Part shown: positions 30,991 through 33,786 of the stretch, piece by piece | How positions within the stretch are numbered: position 1 is the stretch's first letter | Layout: each line of letters begins with the position of its first letter | Assembly: GCA_027487385.1 (NCBI GenBank) | Contig: JAIYDS010000040.1 | Span: 1-33,786, forward strand | Length of the DNA stretch: 33,786 nucleotides | Origin: Acetobacteraceae bacterium | GTDB taxonomy: Bacteria; Pseudomonadota; Alphaproteobacteria; Acetobacterales; Acetobacteraceae | Direction of reading: 5' to 3' | Program-made: the position numbers and the translations under genes | The notes under the pieces: model-generated | Told to the model about the DNA's origin: nothing | The model's input: the letters and a program-made list of their open reading frames with translations, nothing else | The model's database searches: none

Positions 30991-32898
30991 ATGTGGGGCA
31001 TGAGCGCGACACCCGGCAACCACCTCCGCACCCTGGGGACCATCCTCCCCTATCTCTGGCCGGAGGGGGAGCGCGGGTTGAAGATCCGCGTGATCATCGC
31101 CGTGATCTGCCTGATCGCGGCCAAGGCGGCGAATGTGCTGGTGCCCATCGCCTATGCCCGGGCGGTGGATGCGCTGGCGCCGAAGGATGGCGTGGGGGCC
31201 ATGCTGGCCATCCCGGTGGCACTCGTCATCGGCTACGGGTTGCTGCGCGTCATGTCCTCGGCGCTGGCGGAGCTGCGCAACGCGGTCTTCGCCAAGGTGC
31301 AGGCGCGGGCGGCGCGGCGCGTGGCGCTGAGCGTCTTCCGCCACATGCACGCGCTCTCCATGCGCTTCCACATGGACCGGGCCACCGGAGGACTGTCCCG
31401 GGTCATCGAAAGAGGCACGCGCGGCATCGCCATCGTGCTGAACTTCATGCTGTTCAACATCCTGCCGACCATCGTGGAGATCTTCCTGGTCGCCGCCATC
31501 CTGTGGTGGATGTTCGCGCTCTCCTTCGCGCTGACCATCCTGATCACGATCGGCACCTACATCACCTTCACCCTGCTCTTCACCAACTGGCGCCTCGCCT
31601 TCCGCCGCGTGATGAACGACACGGACCAGGAGGCGAACACCAAGGCGGTGGACAGCCTGCTGAACTACGAGACGGTGAAGTACTTCAACAATGAGCGGCA
31701 CGAGGCCCGCCGCTACGATGAGAGCCTGACGCGCTACGAGGCCGCCTATGTGCGGTCCGAGACGACGCTGAACATGCTCAATGCCGGCCAGGCCGCCATC
31801 ATGGCGACGGGGCTCACCATCGTGATGCTGCTGGCCGGGCGCGGCATCGCCGGCGGCACGATGACGGTGGGCGATTTCGTCATGGTGAACGCCTATCTCA
31901 TCCAGCTCTATCTGCCGCTGAACATCCTCGGTTTCGCCTATCGCGAGATCAAGCAGGGCCTGACCGACATGGAGGAGATGTTTCTCCTGCTCGACGTGCC
32001 CGCCGAGATCGCCGATGCACCCGGCGCGCCCGACCTGGCCGTGAGCGCGGGCGCTGTGAGCTTCGACGATGTCCGCTTCGCCTATCGCCCGGACCGCGAG
32101 ATCCTGAAGGGCGTCAGCTTCGAGGTGCCGCCGGGCCGCATGCTGGCCATCGTGGGCCCCACCGGCGCCGGCAAATCCACCATCTCCCGCCTGTTGTTCC
32201 GTTTCTACGACGTGACCGGCGGCGCCGTGCGCATTGACGGGCAGGATGTGCGCAGCGTGACGCAGGACAGCGTGCGCCGCGCCATCGGCGTGGTCCCGCA
32301 GGACACGGTGCTGTTCAACGACACCATCCGCTACAACATCGCCTATGGCCGCCCCGGCGCCACCGATGCCGAGGTGGAGGAGGCCGCGCGCCTGGCCCAG
32401 GTGCATGACTTCGTCCTCAAGCTGCCCGATGGCTACAAGACCCGCGTGGGCGAGCGCGGGCTGAAGCTCTCGGGCGGCGAGAAGCAGCGCGTGGCCATCG
32501 CCCGCACCATCCTGAAGGACCCGCGCATCCTCATCCTGGACGAGGCGACCAGTGCGCTCGACACCCGCACCGAGCAGGAAATCCAGGCGGCCCTGCGCGA
32601 CGTCTCGCGCGGGCGGACCACGCTGGTCATCGCGCACCGGCTTTCCACGGTGGTGGAGGCGGATGAGATCATCGTGCTGGAGGATGGCCGGATCGCCGAG
32701 CGCGGGACGCATGGCGCGCTGATCGCGGCGGACGGCCTCTATGCCGAGATGTGGCGCCGCCAGTCCGAGGCGGTGGCGGCGGCCGAGGCGGCGGCCATCG
32801 CCCAGGCCCAGGCGCAATTCGGCAGCGGCGTCAGCGCCCGCCTGGCCGAGGAGGGGGGGCGCGCCGTTCCGTCCACGGTTCAGATGAAGCAGCCTTAA
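30991..32898 (+). CDS. Atm1/HMT1-type ABC exporter (permease-ATPase)
   Basis: A 635-residue half-transporter: six membrane helices (about 25-330) fused to an ABC ATPase. Atm1-type markers are [30 protein letters not shown] and [17 protein letters not shown]. ATPase motifs are [29 protein letters not shown] and the H-loop A-H-R-L-S-T-V. Homologues export glutathione conjugates, including metal-glutathione and sulfur/iron-linked species. It acts as a homodimer in the inner membrane. The ATG at 30991 has GAGG six bases upstream. The C-terminal Ala-rich tail is probably coiled coil. Confidence 0.94.
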   Translation: MWGMSATPGNHLRTLGTILPYLWPEGERGLKIRVIIAVICLIAAKAANVLVPIAYARAVDALAPKDGVGAMLAIPVALVIGYGLLRVMSSALAELRNAVFAKVQARAARRVALSVFRHMHALSMRFHMDRATGGLSRVIERGTRGIAIVLNFMLFNILPTIVEIFLVAAILWWMFALSFALTILITIGTYITFTLLFTNWRLAFRRVMNDTDQEANTKAVDSLLNYETVKYFNNERHEARRYDESLTRYEAAYVRSETTLNMLNAGQAAIMATGLTIVMLLAGRGIAGGTMTVGDFVMVNAYLIQLYLPLNILGFAYREIKQGLTDMEEMFLLLDVPAEIADAPGAPDLAVSAGAVSFDDVRFAYRPDREILKGVSFEVPPGRMLAIVGPTGAGKSTISRLLFRFYDVTGGAVRIDGQDVRSVTQDSVRRAIGVVPQDTVLFNDTIRYNIAYGRPGATDAEVEEAARLAQVHDFVLKLPDGYKTRVGERGLKLSGGEKQRVAIARTILKDPRILILDEATSALDTRTEQEIQAALRDVSRGRTTLVIAHRLSTVVEADEIIVLEDGRIAERGTHGALIAADGLYAEMWRRQSEAVAAAEAAAIAQAQAQFGSGVSARLAEEGGRAVPSTVQMKQP

Positions 32899-32965
32899 TC
32901 TCGCTGCCCTTCCCTCGCCCGGCAATCCGCCCCATCTGGCTGACAAGATTTGGAGTTGCCGGAAC

Positions 32966-33214
32966 ATGCAAGCTGCGGATGGGGATGCGCCCGAGGATCT
33001 GAGCCACGCGGGCTCGGTCGTGGACAAGGCCATCGAATATATGTTGGAGCAGCAGATCGCCCCCATCTCGGCCGCTTCGGCCCTGCTGGGCGGGGCGCTG
33101 GGCCTCCTCTCCCGCAGCATGGATGACCGTTCCATCGCGGGCGTGCTGCGCCAGGCGCTGGCGAGCGTGGAAGCCGGCGAATTGCGCCAATTGCCGACAC
33201 TGCCCAAGGGCTGA
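32966..33214 (+). CDS. Small hypothetical protein
   Basis: An 82-residue protein that I do not recognise. An acidic N-terminus is followed by probable amphipathic helices and a Gly/Ala/Leu-rich hydrophobic stretch ([12 protein letters not shown], about 37-48) that may be a short membrane or core helix. Codon use resembles that of its neighbours. It sits between the Atm1-type exporter and rpmB on the same strand, with 67 bases before it and a strong promoter after it. It could be an operon member of the exporter. Confidence 0.65.
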   Translation: MQAADGDAPEDLSHAGSVVDKAIEYMLEQQIAPISAASALLGGALGLLSRSMDDRSIAGVLRQALASVEAGELRQLPTLPKG

Positions 33215-33228
33215 GGGCGGCGGCCCGC

Positions 33229-33257
33229 TTGACTCGCGGGCGGGGGTGCCGCATACG
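33229..33257 (+). promoter_or_regulatory. rpmB: Sigma-70-type promoter of rpmB
   Basis: TTGACT (33229-33234) and CATACG (33252-33257) are separated by 17 bases. It is the best -35 match noticed in the window and fits a highly expressed ribosomal gene. Transcription should start near 33264, leaving a leader of about 57 bases. Confidence 0.7.
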
Positions 33258-33277
33258 CCGCCCTTCGTTTTCCACCC

Positions 33278-33304
33278 GCGCGCCCATCCTGGCGCGCGCT
33301 TTCT
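33278..33304 (+). promoter_or_regulatory. Structured leader hairpin of rpmB
   Basis: A 7-bp perfect stem GCGCGCC (33278-33284)/GGCGCGC (33291-33297) with a 6-base loop lies in the 5' leader and is followed by GCTTTCT. It resembles a weak intrinsic terminator or attenuator, or a protein-binding site for feedback control. The T-run is short, so termination is uncertain. Confidence 0.45.
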
Positions 33305-33320
33305 GTGCAGGATCATCACC

Positions 33321-33617
33321 ATGGCTCGCCGCTGCGGCATCACCGGCAAGGGCGTTCTGTCTGGCAACAATGTCAGCCACGCGAACAACAAGACCCGCCG
33401 TCGCTTCCTGCCCAACCTGCAGGAAACCTCCTTCTATTCCGACGTGCTGGCCACCTCGATCCAGCTGCGGCTGACCACGAATGGCATCCGCACCATCGAG
33501 CACAATGGCGGCATCGACGCCTTCCTGCTGACCACCAAGCCGCGCAACCTGCCGCCCGAGGCGCTGGTGTTGAAGCGGCGGATCCTGCGCGCGCAGGCCA
33601 AGAAGGCGGCGGCCTGA
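33321..33617 (+). CDS. rpmB: 50S ribosomal protein L28
   Basis: A 98-residue large-subunit ribosomal protein. The N-terminus R-R-C-G-I-T-G-K-G and the block [20 protein letters not shown] are diagnostic of L28. It has a single cysteine (Cys5) and lacks the paired CxxC of zinc-binding L28, so it cannot hold zinc in the usual way. The length is typical for alphaproteobacteria. AGGA eight bases upstream supports the ATG at 33321. It has its own promoter and leader hairpin and is followed by palindromic repeats that look like terminators. Confidence 0.97.
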   Translation: MARRCGITGKGVLSGNNVSHANNKTRRRFLPNLQETSFYSDVLATSIQLRLTTNGIRTIEHNGGIDAFLLTTKPRNLPPEALVLKRRILRAQAKKAAA

Positions 33618-33619
33618 AC

Positions 33620-33664
33620 AAAAGGGCCTCCGGCGGCCGGGGCCTCAGGCCCCGGACCCCTTTC
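33620..33664. repeat. Intergenic palindromic repeat (family copy D)
   Basis: This unit begins with AAAAGGGCCTCCGGCGGC, identical to the start of the left arm at 9.92 kb, and continues with a GGGGCC/GGCCCC hairpin around TCA, then GGACCCC. Read from the minus strand it ends in a T-run and could stop transcripts coming from the tRNA side. Confidence 0.7.
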
Positions 33665-33683
33665 GTTTTGTGTTTGAAGGATG

Positions 33684-33704
33684 GGGGCCGAGAGGCCCCT
33701 TTTC
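33684..33704 (+). terminator. Intrinsic terminator of rpmB
   Basis: A perfect stem GGGGCC (33684-33689)/GGCCCC (33694-33699) with a GAGA tetraloop is followed directly by TTTTCT. The 16-base hairpin is identical to that after prfC (copy A), but here the T-run makes a proper terminator. Confidence 0.75.
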
Positions 33705-33708
33705 TGTT

Positions 33709-33785
33709 TGGCGCGCCCTGAGGGAATCGAACCCCCGACCTGAAGCTTAGAAGGCTCCTGCTCTATCCAACTGAGCTAAGGGCGC
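33709..33785 (-). tRNA. tRNA-Arg(UCU)
   Basis: Read on the minus strand, this forms a full cloverleaf. The acceptor stem is GCGCCCT/AGGGCGC, the D-arm GCTC/GAGC, the anticodon stem GGAGC/GCTTC with loop CTTCTAA giving anticodon TCT (33749-33751 on the plus strand), and the T-arm GGGGG-TTCGATT-CCCTC (one pair is G-T). The discriminator base is G and CCA is encoded (33709-33711). It decodes AGA (and possibly AGG), rare codons in such GC-rich DNA. It faces rpmB, with the repeat and terminator between them. Confidence 0.95.
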
Positions 33786-33786
33786 G

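Noticed and set aside
30322..33207. A 961-codon open frame on the minus strand
   Set aside because: It is antisense to the Atm1-type exporter, which has all ABC motifs. Its composition is His/Arg/Gly-rich and shows no domain.

Overview
This 33.8 kb window is very GC-rich and densely coded, with no gene-free stretch above 300 bases (the longest is about 230 bases, at 26003-26230). Three features suggest an alphaproteobacterium of the Acetobacteraceae (Roseomonas/Roseococcus-like): several tripartite-tricarboxylate-type ('Bug') binding proteins, a proteobacterial-type ribosomal protein L28, and GC-rich hairpin repeats between genes. The taxonomic placement is inference. Nothing looks like a prophage, transposon or CRISPR array, and the region reads as ordinary chromosome.

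Layout. 1-4.5 kb: the end of an upstream gene, an unrecognised protein overlapping a family 2 glycosyltransferase, then on the minus strand a flavin-dependent monooxygenase, the fluoride channel crcB and the recombination ATPase rarA, the last two sharing an ATGA overlap. 4.6-7.5 kb: three tandem periplasmic Bug-type binding proteins without their membrane partners. 7.6-13.7 kb: release factor 3 (prfC), a glutathione transferase, a large palindromic element between convergent genes, a GMC oxidoreductase, and a divergent RidA-like gene and WYL-type regulator separated by a perfect inverted repeat; then a second glutathione transferase. 13.8-23.4 kb: a zinc-uptake system split into two loci. znuA lies on the minus strand behind one Zur-like box. 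About 6 kb away a second Zur-like box precedes a 38-codon membrane microprotein, znuC and znuB. Between them lie a zinc-ribbon protein, a methyltransferase, a proline iminopeptidase, a lipoprotein, and a DUF445-MaoC-acetyltransferase operon.

23.4-29.5 kb: a peptide-type ABC binding protein, then a purine-related cluster (a PuuE-like deacetylase divergent from an AzgA-type purine permease, which is coupled to an MFS transporter with an extra C-terminal domain). 29.5-33.8 kb: dps, a DUF4743-NUDIX protein, an Atm1-type ABC exporter, a small unknown protein, rpmB with a clear promoter and a structured leader, a terminator-like repeat, and a tRNA-Arg(UCU) on the minus strand.

The most interesting structures are the Zur-controlled microprotein, whose start codon sits only two bases after the operator (suggesting a leaderless message coupled to znuC); the hairpin-rich znuC-znuB spacer whose last hairpin abuts the znuB start; and a family of GC-rich palindromes (9.2, 9.9-10.05, 21.4-21.6 and 33.6-33.7 kb) that serve as apparent bidirectional terminators in two places.
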